Of a stretch of 64,000 nt of DNA, positions 44,312 to 53,263 are shown piece by piece (positions within the stretch are counted from its first letter, which is position 1; each line of letters opens with the position of its first letter). Origin of the DNA: Roseomonas aeriglobus (GTDB taxonomy: Bacteria > Pseudomonadota > Alphaproteobacteria > Sphingomonadales > Sphingomonadaceae); NCBI GenBank assembly GCA_016937575.1, contig JAFHKN010000002.1, positions 310,001-374,000 of the forward strand, given 5' to 3'. Under the pieces are notes generated by a model. It was not told where the DNA came from and ran no database searches. It saw only the letters and a program-made list of their open reading frames with translations. Made by a program: the position numbers and the translations under genes.

Positions 44312-45487
44312 TCACAGCACCTCGAACAGACCGGCGGCACCCATGCCGCCGCCGACGCACATCGTCACGACGACATACTTCGCACCGCGGCGCTTGCCCT
44401 CGATCAGCGCGTGGCCGGTGCAGCGGGCACCGGTCATGCCGTAGGGGTGACCGATCGAGATCGATCCGCCGTTGACGTTCAGCAGCTCGTTCGGGATGCC
44501 GAGCGTGTCGGCGCAGTAGAGCACCTGCACCGCGAACGCCTCGTTCAGTTCCCACAGGCCGATGTCGTCCATCTTCAGGTTGAAGCGTTCGAGCAGCTTG
44601 GGGATCGCATAGACCGGGCCGATGCCCATCTCGTCGGGCTTGGTCCCGGCGACCGCCATGCCGACATAGCGGCCGAGCGGCGTCAGCCCGCGCTTTGCCG
44701 CCAGCGACTCTTCCATCAGCACGCTGGCCGAGGCGCCGTCCGACAGCTGCGAGGCGTTGCCCGCGGTGACCGAGCCCTCGGGCAGCACCGGGTTCAGCGA
44801 CTTCAGTCCCTCCAGCGTCGTATCGGCGCGGTTGCCCTCGTCCTTCGACAGCGTCACTTCCTTGGTCGAGACTTCCTTCGTCTCCTTGTTCACCACGTTC
44901 ATCGTCGCGGTGACGGGGACGATCTCGTCATCGAACTTGCCGGCGGCCTGTGCAGCGGCGGTGCGCTGCTGCGACTGAAGGGCATATTCGTCGCAGCGAT
45001 CGCGGTCGATGCCGTAGCGCTTGCCGACGATTTCGGCGGTCTGCAGCATCGGCATGTAGATGTCGGGCACCATCGCCAGCAGTTCGGGGTCCGGATTGAC
45101 CCGCATCTGCGGGGTCTGGACGAGCGAGATGCTCTCCACGCCGCCGCCGATGGCGATGTCCATATTGTCGATCACGATCTCCTTGGCCGCGGTCGCGATC
45201 GCCATCAGGCCGCTCGCGCACTGGCGATCGAGCGACATGCCCGAGACGGTGTTCGGCAAGCCGGCACGCAGCAGCGCGTTGCGCGCGATGTTGCCGGCCT
45301 GGCTGCCCTGCTGCAGCGCCGAGCCGAACACGACGTCGTCGACTTCCGCGCCGTCGATCTTCGCGCGCTCGACCGCGGCCTTGATCGCGTGGCTGGCAAG
45401 CGTCGGCGACGGCAGGTTGTTGAACGCCCCGCGGTAGGCGCGGCCGATCGGCGTGCGGGCGGTGGAGACGATGACGGCGGAACGCAT
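44312..45487 (-). CDS. Acetyl-CoA C-acyltransferase (thiolase)
   Basis: This 391-residue thiolase has the nucleophilic Cys in [17 protein letters not shown] (about residue 89), [20 protein letters not shown] with the catalytic His (about 348) and the second Cys in [14 protein letters not shown] (about 379). The enzyme makes or cleaves 3-ketoacyl-CoA. FadA-like degradation versus biosynthetic acetyl-CoA acetyltransferase cannot be resolved by reading. A MaoC-type hydratase gene lies 13 bp upstream on the same strand, suggesting joint work on enoyl/hydroxyacyl-CoA. Start ATG 45487. Confidence 0.92.
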   Translation of the reverse strand: MRSAVIVSTARTPIGRAYRGAFNNLPSPTLASHAIKAAVERAKIDGAEVDDVVFGSALQQGSQAGNIARNALLRAGLPNTVSGMSLDRQCASGLMAIATAAKEIVIDNMDIAIGGGVESISLVQTPQMRVNPDPELLAMVPDIYMPMLQTAEIVGKRYGIDRDRCDEYALQSQQRTAAAQAAGKFDDEIVPVTATMNVVNKETKEVSTKEVTLSKDEGNRADTTLEGLKSLNPVLPEGSVTAGNASQLSDGASASVLMEESLAAKRGLTPLGRYVGMAVAGTKPDEMGIGPVYAIPKLLERFNLKMDDIGLWELNEAFAVQVLYCADTLGIPNELLNVNGGSISIGHPYGMTGARCTGHALIEGKRRGAKYVVVTMCVGGGMGAAGLFEVL

Positions 45488-45500
45488 GGGCTTTATCCTC

Positions 45501-45956
45501 TCAAACGAAAATCTGGCTGATCCATTCGGCGATGAGCGCGGGCTTGTCCTGGCCTTCGATCTCGACCGAAAATTCGGATGTCTGTTGCCACTGTCCGGGT
45601 CGCTTTTCGACCAGTTCCAGCAACGTGAAATGGCCGCGAACGCGCGCACCGGAGCGGACCGGCGTCAGGAAGCGCACCTTGTTGCCGCCGTAGTTCACCC
45701 CCATCCGTACGCCCGCGATCTCGGGCGCAGCGGTCTTCGATGCCAGCAACGGCATCAGCGACAGCGTGAGGAAACCGTGCGCGATGGTGCCGCCGAACGG
45801 GGTTTGCGCGGCACGTTTGGGGTCGGTGTGGATGAACTGATGATCGCCGGTGGCGTCGGCAAACTTATCGATCATTACCTGTGTGACGTCGATCCATTCG
45901 GACACATCGGTCCTGCCCACCTGGCGGGCCCGTTCCTCGATGCTGATCGTCGTCAC
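45501..45956 (-). CDS. MaoC family (R)-specific enoyl-CoA hydratase
   Basis: This 151-residue hot-dog-fold protein has the hydratase-2 motif [20 protein letters not shown] (Asp and His catalytic, about residue 35) followed by [16 protein letters not shown]. The NodN-like subgroup shares this pattern. It probably hydrates trans-2-enoyl-CoA to (R)-3-hydroxyacyl-CoA, for fatty-acid or polyester metabolism. It is followed closely by the thiolase gene and likely cotranscribed. Start ATG 45956. Confidence 0.9.
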   Translation of the reverse strand: MTTISIEERARQVGRTDVSEWIDVTQVMIDKFADATGDHQFIHTDPKRAAQTPFGGTIAHGFLTLSLMPLLASKTAAPEIAGVRMGVNYGGNKVRFLTPVRSGARVRGHFTLLELVEKRPGQWQQTSEFSVEIEGQDKPALIAEWISQIFV

Positions 45957-46036
45957 CGCGCCTCTCCTGACACGGCGTCTTCTACGCGGGGCAGGGGGCG
46001 CTCGGCAAGCCCCACCTTCAAAACAGGCGCTTTCCG

Positions 46037-47248
46037 CTACGGCGTGGGACCGAACCCAATATTCGAAGCTTTGCCCTCACCCGGCGAATCGAGCGTCACC
46101 GCCGACGGATAGGGCAACACCATCGTCCCGTCCGGTGCGGCGGTGAACGTGGTCTGGGTGGGATAGGCGAACTCCAGCCCTTCCCGGTTGAAGCGGTGCA
46201 GGATTTCGAGGCCGATGGCGTGCCGCGCGTCATAGGCCGCCTGGAAATCGGGTGCCGGACTGTCGAATTCGACTTCGAAGTCGAGGCTCGACGCGCCGAA
46301 CCCGACGAAGCCGGCCCGGACGAACAGCAACTCGCGTTCCTCGATGATGCTCCGCAACAGATCGGGCACGCGCCGGCAATCCTCGGGCGAGGTCTGATAG
46401 ATCAGGCCGATCGCGAAATTAATGCGGCGATGATCGCGAGCGGTGTTGTTCTGGATTTCCTTGTCGAGCAGCGTCTTGTTCGAAATGATCCGCTGTTCGC
46501 CCATGATCCCGCGGATCCGCGTGGATTTCAGCCCGATGCCTTCCACCGTGCCCGACGACTGGTCGTAGGAAATCGCGTCGCCGACGCGAAACGGTTTGTC
46601 GAAGATGATCGCAAGCGCTGCGAACAGGTCGGCGAAGATACCCTGCGCCGCCAAGCCGATCGCGATACCGCCGACCCCCAACCCGGCGACCAGACCGGTC
46701 ACGTTCACCCCGAGGTTGTCGAGCACGACGATCAGCGCGATGGCAAACAGTGCGAAGGTGACGAGCAGGCGAATCAGGCCGAACGCACTGCCCAGGGTCG
46801 CGTGATCCTGGCCCGTCATGCGGTGTTCGATCCCGCCCAGGATCAGTTCGCGCGCCCAGATCGCGGCTTGGACGACGGTGGCGACGGTGAACAGGAAGGT
46901 GATGGTGTTGCCGACCGCCGGCGGCGTTGCGGCATAGCCCTGCACCAGGCGTGCCGCGACCATCACGATGAAGAAGTTGCTGGTCTTCGACACGGCGCGG
47001 CCGAAGACGACACCCCAGCCGCCGACCCAATTCGGCCGATCGCACAATTTGCGCCCCATGCGTCGCGCGAGCATCAGCAGCACGACGATCGCCGTGCCGA
47101 TGCCCAGCGCGATGGCGATCTGCAGCCAGTTGGTCTGGACCCAGACGACGCCGTCGCTCCACAGGCTGCGGACGTGTGCTTGCGCGATGTCGCTGTTGAG
47201 GGCCGCCTTGTCGGCAGATTTCTCCACCGCCTTCGTCACATTGCTCAT
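46037..47248 (-). CDS. MscS family mechanosensitive channel
   Basis: This 403-residue inner-membrane protein has one N-terminal helix (LQIAIALGIGTAIVVLLML), two or three further helices and the pore helix plus beta domain of MscS: VTGLVAGLGVGGIAIGLAAQ (about residue 190), DLFAALAIIFDKPFRVGDAI and GTVEGIGLKSTRIRG. It releases solutes on hypoosmotic shock. The pore Gly/Ala pattern is conserved. Start ATG 47248, 17 bp downstream of the topoisomerase IB stop on the same strand. Confidence 0.92.
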   Translation of the reverse strand: MSNVTKAVEKSADKAALNSDIAQAHVRSLWSDGVVWVQTNWLQIAIALGIGTAIVVLLMLARRMGRKLCDRPNWVGGWGVVFGRAVSKTSNFFIVMVAARLVQGYAATPPAVGNTITFLFTVATVVQAAIWARELILGGIEHRMTGQDHATLGSAFGLIRLLVTFALFAIALIVVLDNLGVNVTGLVAGLGVGGIAIGLAAQGIFADLFAALAIIFDKPFRVGDAISYDQSSGTVEGIGLKSTRIRGIMGEQRIISNKTLLDKEIQNNTARDHRRINFAIGLIYQTSPEDCRRVPDLLRSIIEERELLFVRAGFVGFGASSLDFEVEFDSPAPDFQAAYDARHAIGLEILHRFNREGLEFAYPTQTTFTAAPDGTMVLPYPSAVTLDSPGEGKASNIGFGPTP

Positions 47249-47265
47249 AGTCTACGCCGTAATTG

Positions 47266-48276
47266 TCAGGCCGCCAGCTTCAGCTCGCGTTTGGCCTTGG
47301 TGTCGCTGTCGAGCAGCGCGATCAAGCCGCGTTCGATCCGGCTGAGGTGTTGCGTCGCGCGCGGTAGCGGGCGGGCCCGCAACGCCGCCTGGTCACCGTC
47401 CTTTGCGATTTCCACCAGCAACGGGTGGACATAGGATTTGCGGGCGATGGCAGGCGTGTTGCCCAACGCCTCGGTCACCGGCTCCAGCATCGCCTTGATG
47501 CCGATGTCCTTGTCCGCAGTCACCAGCGCTTCGAACGCCAGGACGCTGGCGCCCCAGGTGCGAAAATGCTTGGCGGTGAATTCGGCGTCCATCGCCTCGC
47601 GGATATATTCGTTGACGTCGCTCGACGAGACGGGATGGGCCTCGCCCTCTTCGTCTAGCCACTGGAACAGGTGCTGACCGGGCAGGTCGTGACAGGTCTT
47701 CACGAACCGGCTCAGGGACCGGTCGGTGACGCTCATCACCTTTTCCTTGCCCGATTTGGCACGGAACTTCAGCTTGAGCTTCGATCCCTCGACCTTGGCG
47801 TGGCGGCAGCGCAGGGTGGTGGCGCCGAAGCTCTTGTTCGTCCGCGCATAGCCCTCGTTGCCCACACGGATGTGGCCCAGGTCGAGCAGGCGGACGACCG
47901 CCGCCACGGCGCGCTCGCGGCTGAGCTTGCGCAAGTTCAGATCGGCCTCGACGCGCATCCGCAGCTTGGGCAGTTTTTCGCCGAAGCGCGCGCAGCCCTC
48001 ATATTTCGCCAGTTCCTGCTTGGCGCGGAAATCCAGGTGATAGCGATATTGCTTCCGACCCTTCTCGTCCCAGCCGATCGCCTGGATATGGCCATTGGGC
48101 TTGGGACAGAACCACGCGTCGCGGTACGCCGGCGGCAGGCCGATCGCATTCAGCCGGTCGATCTCGTCGCGGTCGGTGATGCGGTTGCCGTCGGCGTCGA
48201 AATACCCCCAGGCGCGACCGATCTTCTTGCGGGTGATGCCCGGCATGCTGTCATCGCAATAGACGATCCGGCCCAC
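47266..48276 (-). CDS. DNA topoisomerase IB
   Basis: This is a 336-residue type IB enzyme of the poxvirus/bacterial class. An N-terminal DNA clamp domain (GRAWGYFDADGNRITDRDEI, LNAIGLPPAYRDAWF) is followed by the catalytic domain: RVGNEGYARTNKSFGATTLR (Arg, about residue 140), KHFRTWGASVLAF (Arg and His region, about 240) and the Tyr nucleophile in IARKSYVHPLLVE (about 289). It relaxes supercoils through a 3'-phosphotyrosine. The start is GTG 48276 with AAGGAA upstream, which fits the family N-terminus (GRIVYCDDSMPGITRKK). It is divergent from PfpI and may share stress control. Confidence 0.9.
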   Translation of the reverse strand: MGRIVYCDDSMPGITRKKIGRAWGYFDADGNRITDRDEIDRLNAIGLPPAYRDAWFCPKPNGHIQAIGWDEKGRKQYRYHLDFRAKQELAKYEGCARFGEKLPKLRMRVEADLNLRKLSRERAVAAVVRLLDLGHIRVGNEGYARTNKSFGATTLRCRHAKVEGSKLKLKFRAKSGKEKVMSVTDRSLSRFVKTCHDLPGQHLFQWLDEEGEAHPVSSSDVNEYIREAMDAEFTAKHFRTWGASVLAFEALVTADKDIGIKAMLEPVTEALGNTPAIARKSYVHPLLVEIAKDGDQAALRARPLPRATQHLSRIERGLIALLDSDTKAKRELKLAA

Positions 48277-48334
48277 GGCGTTTCGTTCCTTCCTCGCAAC
48301 GGCTCAAAGAATGCCCGGGCTATCGATCCGTTCC

Positions 48335-48359
48335 GGAACGGCCCGGTAGCCCACGGGTT
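48335..48359 (+). promoter_or_regulatory. GGAAC-N16-GGTT promoter-like element (EcfG type)
   Basis: GGAAC at 48335 and GGTT at 48356 have the spacing of alphaproteobacterial general-stress (EcfG) promoters, 32 bp upstream of the PfpI ATG. On the other strand a second GGAAC abuts it (CCGTTCCGGAACGG palindrome, 48329-48342), followed 16 nt later by CATT toward topoisomerase IB. The -10 matches are partial. Confidence 0.5.
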
Positions 48360-48390
48360 AAGGGCCTGATTTTCATTAGGAGAACGCCCC

Positions 48391-48939
48391 ATGCCCGATC
48401 TTTCGCAGACCAAGGTGCTGATCATCGCAACCGACGGTTTCGAGAACAGCGAACTGTTCAAGCCGCGCCAGGCGCTGCTCGACGCCGGGGCGGAGGTCAC
48501 GCTCGCCAGCCTGAAGACCGATCCGATCCAGGGCGTGCAGAACGACAGCGAACCGGCGGATACGATCACGCCCGACCTGACGGTCGATGACGTCAACGTC
48601 GACGACTATGACGCGCTGCTGCTGCCCGGCGGCGTCGCCAATCCCGACAAGCTGCGCATGAACGAGCGCGCGGTCGAAATCGTCGGCGAGTTCATGGATG
48701 ACCACAAGATCGTCGCGTCGATCTGCCACGGCCCCTGGCTGCTCGCCGAAGCCGATGTGATCGAGGGTAAGACGATGACGTCGTGGCCATCGATCCGCAC
48801 CGACCTGGAAAATGCGGGCGCAGACGTGGTGGATCAGGAGGTCGTCGTCGACGGCAACCTGATCACCAGCCGTAACCCCGACGACATCCCGGCGTTCAAC
48901 GACGCGCTGATCCAGGCGCTCGCGAAAGTCGACGCCTGA
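48391..48939 (+). CDS. PfpI/DJ-1 family type 1 glutamine amidotransferase-like protein
   Basis: This 182-residue protein has KVLIIATDGFENSELFKPR, DYDALLLPGGVANPDKLR and the nucleophile elbow ASICHGPWLLAEADVIEGK (Cys about residue 112). PfpI/YhbO-type proteins are deglycases or stress-linked hydrolases; the exact reaction is debated. Start ATG 48391 with TAGGAG upstream. A GGAAC-type promoter element 32 bp upstream suggests general stress control. It is divergent from topoisomerase IB. Confidence 0.9.
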   Translation: MPDLSQTKVLIIATDGFENSELFKPRQALLDAGAEVTLASLKTDPIQGVQNDSEPADTITPDLTVDDVNVDDYDALLLPGGVANPDKLRMNERAVEIVGEFMDDHKIVASICHGPWLLAEADVIEGKTMTSWPSIRTDLENAGADVVDQEVVVDGNLITSRNPDDIPAFNDALIQALAKVDA

Positions 48940-49009
48940 CCTGTTCGGCCGGCCCGGCGACGTCCGGGCCGGCTTCACCTTGCGGCGCGGCGTGCCTAAG
49001 GTCGCTGCC

Positions 49010-49492
49010 ATGAGTGTGACCCTGCGCCCCGCCGCACGCGACGACGTGCCGACCATCCTGCGGTTCGTCCGCGAACTCGCCGAATTCGAACGCGCCGCCG
49101 ACAAGGTCGTCGCGACCGAAGACCTGTTGGCCGACGCGCTGTTTTCCGCCCAGCCCGCCGCCTATGCGATCATTGCCGAGATCGACGGTGTGCCGGCGGG
49201 CATGGCGCTGTACTTCTTCAACTTTTCGACCTGGACCGGCTGGCGCGGACTGTATCTGGAAGATCTTTACGTCACGCCCGAAGCGCGCGGGAAGGGCGTG
49301 GGCGCGGCGTTGCTCACCCACCTTGCCGGCATTGCGGTCGATCGGGGATGCACGCGGTTCGAATGGGCGGTGCTCGACTGGAACGAGAATGCGATAAACT
49401 TCTATCTGTCGAAGGGCGCGGTGCCGATGGACGAGTGGCGGACGTACCGCGTGTCGGGCGACGCGCTGCCGCGGCTGGCCGGGCGCGCCTGA
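49010..49492 (+). CDS. GNAT family N-acetyltransferase
   Basis: This 160-residue acetyltransferase has the acetyl-CoA binding motif YVTPEARGKGVGAALLTHL (about residue 86) and the C-terminal GWAVLDWNENAINFYLSKGA-like block (here WAVLDWNENAINFYLSKGA). It resembles spermidine/diamine N-acetyltransferase-like proteins, but the substrate is not resolved. Start ATG 49010; the following SMR gene begins 13 bp after its stop. Confidence 0.88.
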   Translation: MSVTLRPAARDDVPTILRFVRELAEFERAADKVVATEDLLADALFSAQPAAYAIIAEIDGVPAGMALYFFNFSTWTGWRGLYLEDLYVTPEARGKGVGAALLTHLAGIAVDRGCTRFEWAVLDWNENAINFYLSKGAVPMDEWRTYRVSGDALPRLAGRA

Positions 49493-49505
49493 TGGAGCAC
49501 CTGTA

Positions 49506-49826
49506 ATGGCCTGGGCCTGGCTGATCCTGGGCGGATTGTTCGAGGTCGGGTTCACCACCTGCCTGCGGTACGCCGACGGGTTTCGCAATGTGCCCTGGAC
49601 GATCGGTTTCCTCGTCAGCGTCACGCTGTCGATGGCGTTGCTCGAACTTGCCTCGCGGTCGATCCCGATGGGGACGGCCTATGCGGTGTGGACGGGCATT
49701 GGTGCGCTGGGGACGGTGGTCATCGGGATCGTCTGGTTCGGCGAAGCGGCCACGCCGGTGCGGCTGCTGCTGATCCTGGGCGCGGTCGCGTGCATCGCGG
49801 GTCTGAAACTGACGAGCGGCCACTGA
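49506..49826 (+). CDS. SMR family transporter, SugE/Gdx-like
   Basis: This 106-residue protein has four transmembrane helices. The essential Glu is in LILGGLFEVGFTTCLRYADG (about residue 13). GTAYAVWTGIGALGTVVIGI is the signature of the SugE/Gdx branch (guanidinium/H+ antiport or quaternary ammonium resistance) rather than EmrE. No guanidine riboswitch is seen upstream. Its stop shares a base with the next ATG (TGATG). Start ATG 49506. Confidence 0.88.
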   Translation: MAWAWLILGGLFEVGFTTCLRYADGFRNVPWTIGFLVSVTLSMALLELASRSIPMGTAYAVWTGIGALGTVVIGIVWFGEAATPVRLLLILGAVACIAGLKLTSGH

Positions 49827-50188
49827 TGGCGATCGATGAGGGCCTGATCGACTGGATCGCGGAGTGCACGGCGCCGCTGGGCACGCTTAGCAAACGGGCG
49901 ATGATGGGTGGAGCGACGCTGTACCTGGATGGACAGGTCTTCGCGATCCTGACCTCGGACGGCGTGCTTCGCTTCAAGGCCGATGCGGTGAGCGATCGTG
50001 TTTGGGACGCCGAGGGGGCGGATCGCTTCACCTTCACCTTCGACGATGGGCGGGTGAGTTCGATGAATTATCGCCGCGCTCCGGACGATGTATTCGACGA
50101 TCCCGACGCGATGCTGCGCTGGGCGCGGTTGGGGCTGGAGGCGGGCCTGCGGGCGCCGAAGAAGGCGCGGAAGCCGAAGAAGGACTGA
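49826..50188 (+). CDS. TfoX N-terminal domain protein
   Basis: This 120-residue protein has the TfoX_N pattern: LGTLSKRAMMGGATLYLDGQ, FAILTSDGVLRFKAD, FTFDDGRVSSMNYRRAPDDV and MLRWARLGLEAGLRA, ending in a Lys-rich tail. In gamma-proteobacteria TfoX/Sxy promotes competence gene expression, but single-domain homologues in alphaproteobacteria have unknown roles. The ATG overlaps the SMR stop by one base, so the two are coupled. Confidence 0.85.
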   Translation: MAIDEGLIDWIAECTAPLGTLSKRAMMGGATLYLDGQVFAILTSDGVLRFKADAVSDRVWDAEGADRFTFTFDDGRVSSMNYRRAPDDVFDDPDAMLRWARLGLEAGLRAPKKARKPKKD

Positions 50189-50199
50189 ACTCCAAAAAC

Positions 50200-50332
50200 C
50201 GTCATTCCGCGGAGGCGGGAATCCAAAATCGCTGAAGTCAGTGAGTCTCACGTCGTTCAGCCAGAATGGATTCTCGCCCCCGGGGTCCCCACAAAGTATG
50301 ACTTTGCGGGGTGCCCCTTCGCGGGGATGACG
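50200..50332. repeat. GTCATCCCCGCG element, copy 2, with a nested hairpin
   Basis: The ends GTCATTCCGCGGAGGCGGG and GCGGGGATGACG are inverted. The core GCTGAAGTCAGTGAGTCTCAC and TTCAGCCAGAATGGATTC matches the cores at 37927 and 56790. Before the right end lies an extra perfect hairpin (CCCCACAAAGT-ATG-ACTTTGCGGGG) that is not in the other copies. It lies between the convergent tfoX-like and ppa genes. Confidence 0.78.
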
Positions 50333-50355
50333 AAATTTGGGGTCGGGAGTCTTGG

Positions 50356-50409
50356 CCCTCCTCCACCACCGCTTCGCGGCGGTCTCGCTCCCCGCGAGCG
50401 GGGAGGAGA
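50356..50409. repeat. Half composite palindromic element before the ppa stop
   Basis: CCTCCTCCACCACCGC-TTCG-GCGGCGGT followed by CTCCCCGCGAGCGGGGAGGAG is one half of the composite palindrome family. It probably serves as terminator for ppa, whose stop is 7 bp away. Confidence 0.7.
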
Positions 50410-50415
50410 TTTGTT

Positions 50416-51000
50416 TTAACCCTGCGGCGTATCCACGCCGGTGGCGTCGACCGATGCCTTCGCAGCGTCCTTGTCGCTGTTGTACCGATCGATCGCTTCG
50501 ATCGTGATGCGGCGGGCTTCGGCGGCGTCGCCCCATTTGCCGATCCGCACCCACTTCTCCTTTTCGAGATCCTTATAATGGGTGAAGAAATGCTCGATCT
50601 GCTGGAAGATGATCGAGGGCAGGTCCTGCCGTTCGCCGACGTCCGAATAGTAAGGGAAGGTCGTGTCGACCGGCACGCAGACGAGCTTTTCGTCGCCGCC
50701 GGCTTCGTCTTCCAGGTTCAGCACGCCGATGGGTCGCGCGCGCACGACACAGCCCGGGACGAAGGGCGAGCGGGCAATGACCAGGGCATCGAGCGGATCG
50801 CCGTCGGGCGACAGCGTGTGCGGGACGAAGCCGTAGTTCGCCGGATAACGCATCGGCGTGTGCAGGATGCGATCGACGAACAGTGCGCCGGACGCCTTGT
50901 CGAATTCGTACTTCACCGGTTCGCCGCCGACCGGCACTTCGATGATCACGTTCAGGCTGTTGGGCGGGTCATCGCCCACGGGGATCAGGTCGATCCGCAT
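50416..51000 (-). CDS. ppa: Inorganic pyrophosphatase
   Basis: This 194-residue family I pyrophosphatase has the metal-binding signature SPDGDPLDALVIARSP (three Asp, about residue 66), an N-terminal NVIIEVPVGGEPVKYEFDK and YPANYGFVPHTL. It hydrolyses pyrophosphate and so pulls biosynthetic reactions forward. The C-terminal DAAKASVDATGVDTPQG tail is slightly longer than usual. Start ATG 51000. Confidence 0.96.
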   Translation of the reverse strand: MRIDLIPVGDDPPNSLNVIIEVPVGGEPVKYEFDKASGALFVDRILHTPMRYPANYGFVPHTLSPDGDPLDALVIARSPFVPGCVVRARPIGVLNLEDEAGGDEKLVCVPVDTTFPYYSDVGERQDLPSIIFQQIEHFFTHYKDLEKEKWVRIGKWGDAAEARRITIEAIDRYNSDKDAAKASVDATGVDTPQG

Positions 51001-51023
51001 GTCTGTCTCTTCCCTGTTATGAT

Positions 51024-51118
51024 CGCCCTCACCCTTCCGCGGCTTTGCCGCTCCCTCCCTCTCCCGATGAGAGAGGGAAGGGGCCCGCCGCCGTCAGGCG
51101 GTGGGAAGGGTGAGGGCG
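51024..51118. repeat. Inverted-repeat element between ppa and the M61 peptidase
   Basis: CGCCCTCACCCTTCC at 51024 and GGAAGGGTGAGGGCG at 51104 are perfect 15-bp inverted ends. Inside are hairpins GCGGCTTTGCCGC and CCCTCTCCCGATGAGAGAGGG. It has similar size and composition to the GGGGAGG family but a different outer sequence. Confidence 0.75.
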
Positions 51119-51123
51119 ACGAA

Positions 51124-53037
51124 TTATCGTGCCGCGATCAGGCGATCCAGGCCGGTTTCGCCCGTGCCCACCTTTTCGAGGCGCGGGTAGCGCAGCCCCT
51201 CGTGATAGTCGAGTGCGACTTCGCGGAACTTGCCGTCGTTCCTGACCAGCAGCTTGATCGGGTCCTTCGACGACTTGGCCGCGGTCACCGCCGCCTTCAG
51301 CTTCTCGGCCGAATAGGCATCGCCGTTCACCGCGACGATCGTGGTCGATACGTCCATGCCCGCATTGAACGCCGGTGAATCCCAGATCACCGATCGAACC
51401 GCGCCGTCGCTGGCCACCGTCATGCCCAGCGAAAAGGCGAAACTGGCCGACTTCGACGACTTCTCGCCCGACTTGGCGACCGCGTTCGGCGTGTCGGTAT
51501 AGACGAGGCGGTACCCGTTCCGCGTGATACCCGCGGTCGTCGTCGCCGGGTTCACCTGATAGACGCGTTCCTTCAGGAAGGTCGCCCAGTCATAGGGCGT
51601 CACGTCGTTCAGCGTCCGGGCGACGTCGTCGAACGTATAGGTGAGCGTGCCCCAATCGCCGTCACGCATGCCGAAGAAGGCGCGGGCGAAATCGTCCATC
51701 GATTTGGCGCCGCCGGTCCGTTCGCGGATGATCGCATCCGCCTCCAGCCAGACGAGCGCGCCGCCGACGTAATAATCCTCGTTGCGCTGCCAGTTCAGCC
51801 AGCCCTTGGGCCGGCGCGACGAAATGATCGGATCATGGGTGGTGTCGACCAGCGGGCGCCACTGGCGGCCCTTGGTCAGATCCTGACCCGCGGCCCAGAT
51901 GGCGAGGTTGTCGAGCACTTCGTCCTTGCTGAGCATGCCCGAGCGGCCGCCAAGGATCAGGCCCCAGAACTGCGTCTGGCCTTCGTAGACCCACAGCAGA
52001 TTGTCGCGCATCGGCGTCTTGAAATCGGGCGTCCACAGGTCGGCGCCGCGGCGGAACTTGCCGTTCCAGCTATGGGTGAATTCGTGCGGCAACAGGTCGC
52101 GGTCGCCGACGGCATCCGCCCACGACTTGAAATAGCCCGGATCGACGCCGTTCTCCGAGGAGCGGTGATGCTCCAGGCCGATCCCGCCCATTTCATCGGT
52201 GATCGCCAGCAGAAACTCGTACTTGTCGTAATGCTGGGCGCCGAACAGCTTCACGGCCTGGTCGACCAGCGCCTTGTGCTTGTCGATCTGGTCGGGCTTG
52301 GCTTCGAGCTCGTCGGGTGAATCGGCAACGACGTTCAGCCCGACGCGCGGGCTCAGCTCCCAGCGCTTGAAATAGCGCCCGGCGAACACCGGCGAGTCGA
52401 TCAGCGTCTCATAGTCGGTCTGCTGATAGGCATAGGTCGAGCCCGTCGCGCGGCTCGGCAGGCCCGAGGCGGCGGTCCAGCCGGCGGGGTACTTGACGGT
52501 CGCCTGGATCGGAATGCGGCGGGTGTAATAGCCGGCCGGGTACAGGCTGACCTGTTCGAACTGCAGGTTCAGCATATTGGGCGCGATCGAGATACGCCCC
52601 TGGTTGCCCGCGGTCGCGCCGAGGAACTGGAATTCGAGGTCGACCGCCTTCGCGCCCGAGGGCACATCGACGTGAAAGGCGTAGACGTCGACCGGATCGC
52701 GCGTCCACGGCAGCGTCTTGCCGTTCGCGGTGATCTTCAGCCCCGCCAGCTTCTCGATTTCGCCGCGGGCAGCATGTTTGCCGGGCAGCCAGGCGGGCAT
52801 GAGCAACGTCAGCGGACCCGCCTGCGCGACGGGCACGCGCTGCTTCACGCGGTAGATGCCCTGGCCGATGTTGGTCGCATCGACATTGAGGTCGATGACG
52901 CCCGGATAGGCAATGTCGCGCGCTTCGGGGATGCGGGTCGTGAACGGCGCGGTCGCCGCCGGCTGGCTGTTGCGGACCTGCGCCGTGGCGGCAGTCGTGC
53001 TGAGGAAAAGCGCGGCGAGAGCGATCGTGCGGTTCAT
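51124..53037 (-). CDS. M61 family metallopeptidase with PDZ domain
   Basis: This 637-residue secreted protein has a signal peptide (ALAALFLSTTAATAQ) and an N-terminal beta domain (VAQAGPLTLLMPAWLPGKHA). The catalytic region has the zinc motif LLPHEFTHSWNGKFR (HExxH, about residue 318) and a nearby GGIGLEHHRSSENG. A C-terminal PDZ domain follows (MTVASDGAVRSVIWDSPAFN, about 545). Known members are glycyl aminopeptidases. ATG 53037 is used because it begins the signal peptide; an upstream in-frame start would add repeat-encoded residues. Confidence 0.9.
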   Translation of the reverse strand: MNRTIALAALFLSTTAATAQVRNSQPAATAPFTTRIPEARDIAYPGVIDLNVDATNIGQGIYRVKQRVPVAQAGPLTLLMPAWLPGKHAARGEIEKLAGLKITANGKTLPWTRDPVDVYAFHVDVPSGAKAVDLEFQFLGATAGNQGRISIAPNMLNLQFEQVSLYPAGYYTRRIPIQATVKYPAGWTAASGLPSRATGSTYAYQQTDYETLIDSPVFAGRYFKRWELSPRVGLNVVADSPDELEAKPDQIDKHKALVDQAVKLFGAQHYDKYEFLLAITDEMGGIGLEHHRSSENGVDPGYFKSWADAVGDRDLLPHEFTHSWNGKFRRGADLWTPDFKTPMRDNLLWVYEGQTQFWGLILGGRSGMLSKDEVLDNLAIWAAGQDLTKGRQWRPLVDTTHDPIISSRRPKGWLNWQRNEDYYVGGALVWLEADAIIRERTGGAKSMDDFARAFFGMRDGDWGTLTYTFDDVARTLNDVTPYDWATFLKERVYQVNPATTTAGITRNGYRLVYTDTPNAVAKSGEKSSKSASFAFSLGMTVASDGAVRSVIWDSPAFNAGMDVSTTIVAVNGDAYSAEKLKAAVTAAKSSKDPIKLLVRNDGKFREVALDYHEGLRYPRLEKVGTGETGLDRLIAAR

Positions 53038-53121
53038 GGCAACCCTTTGGGAAGAGGGGAGGATGGCGGATGCGTAAGGGGGCGGGGGCAGGAGGTAAAG
53101 GGGCTGTTGCACAGGGGGTAG

Positions 53122-53229
53122 CCCTCTCCCCTTCAGGGGAGAGGGTTGGGAGAGGGGCAGGTGTCTCACCGAGACCTTCGCGTGCGGCTATGCCCCTCTC
53201 CCTGACCCTCTCCCCTGAAGGGGAGAGGG
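53122..53229. repeat. Composite palindromic element, divergent M61 / membrane methyltransferase-like gap
   Basis: Outer hairpins CCCTCTCCCCttcAGGGGAGAGGG and CCCTCTCCCCtgaAGGGGAGAGGG enclose TTGGGAGAGGGGCA and TGCCCCTCTCCCTGA. The architecture is the same as the GGGGAGG family with different sequence. It sits between two divergent genes, so here it is not a terminator. Confidence 0.78.
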
Positions 53230-53263
53230 AGGCTGTTAACCAATACCCGCTACTCCGACGCCC

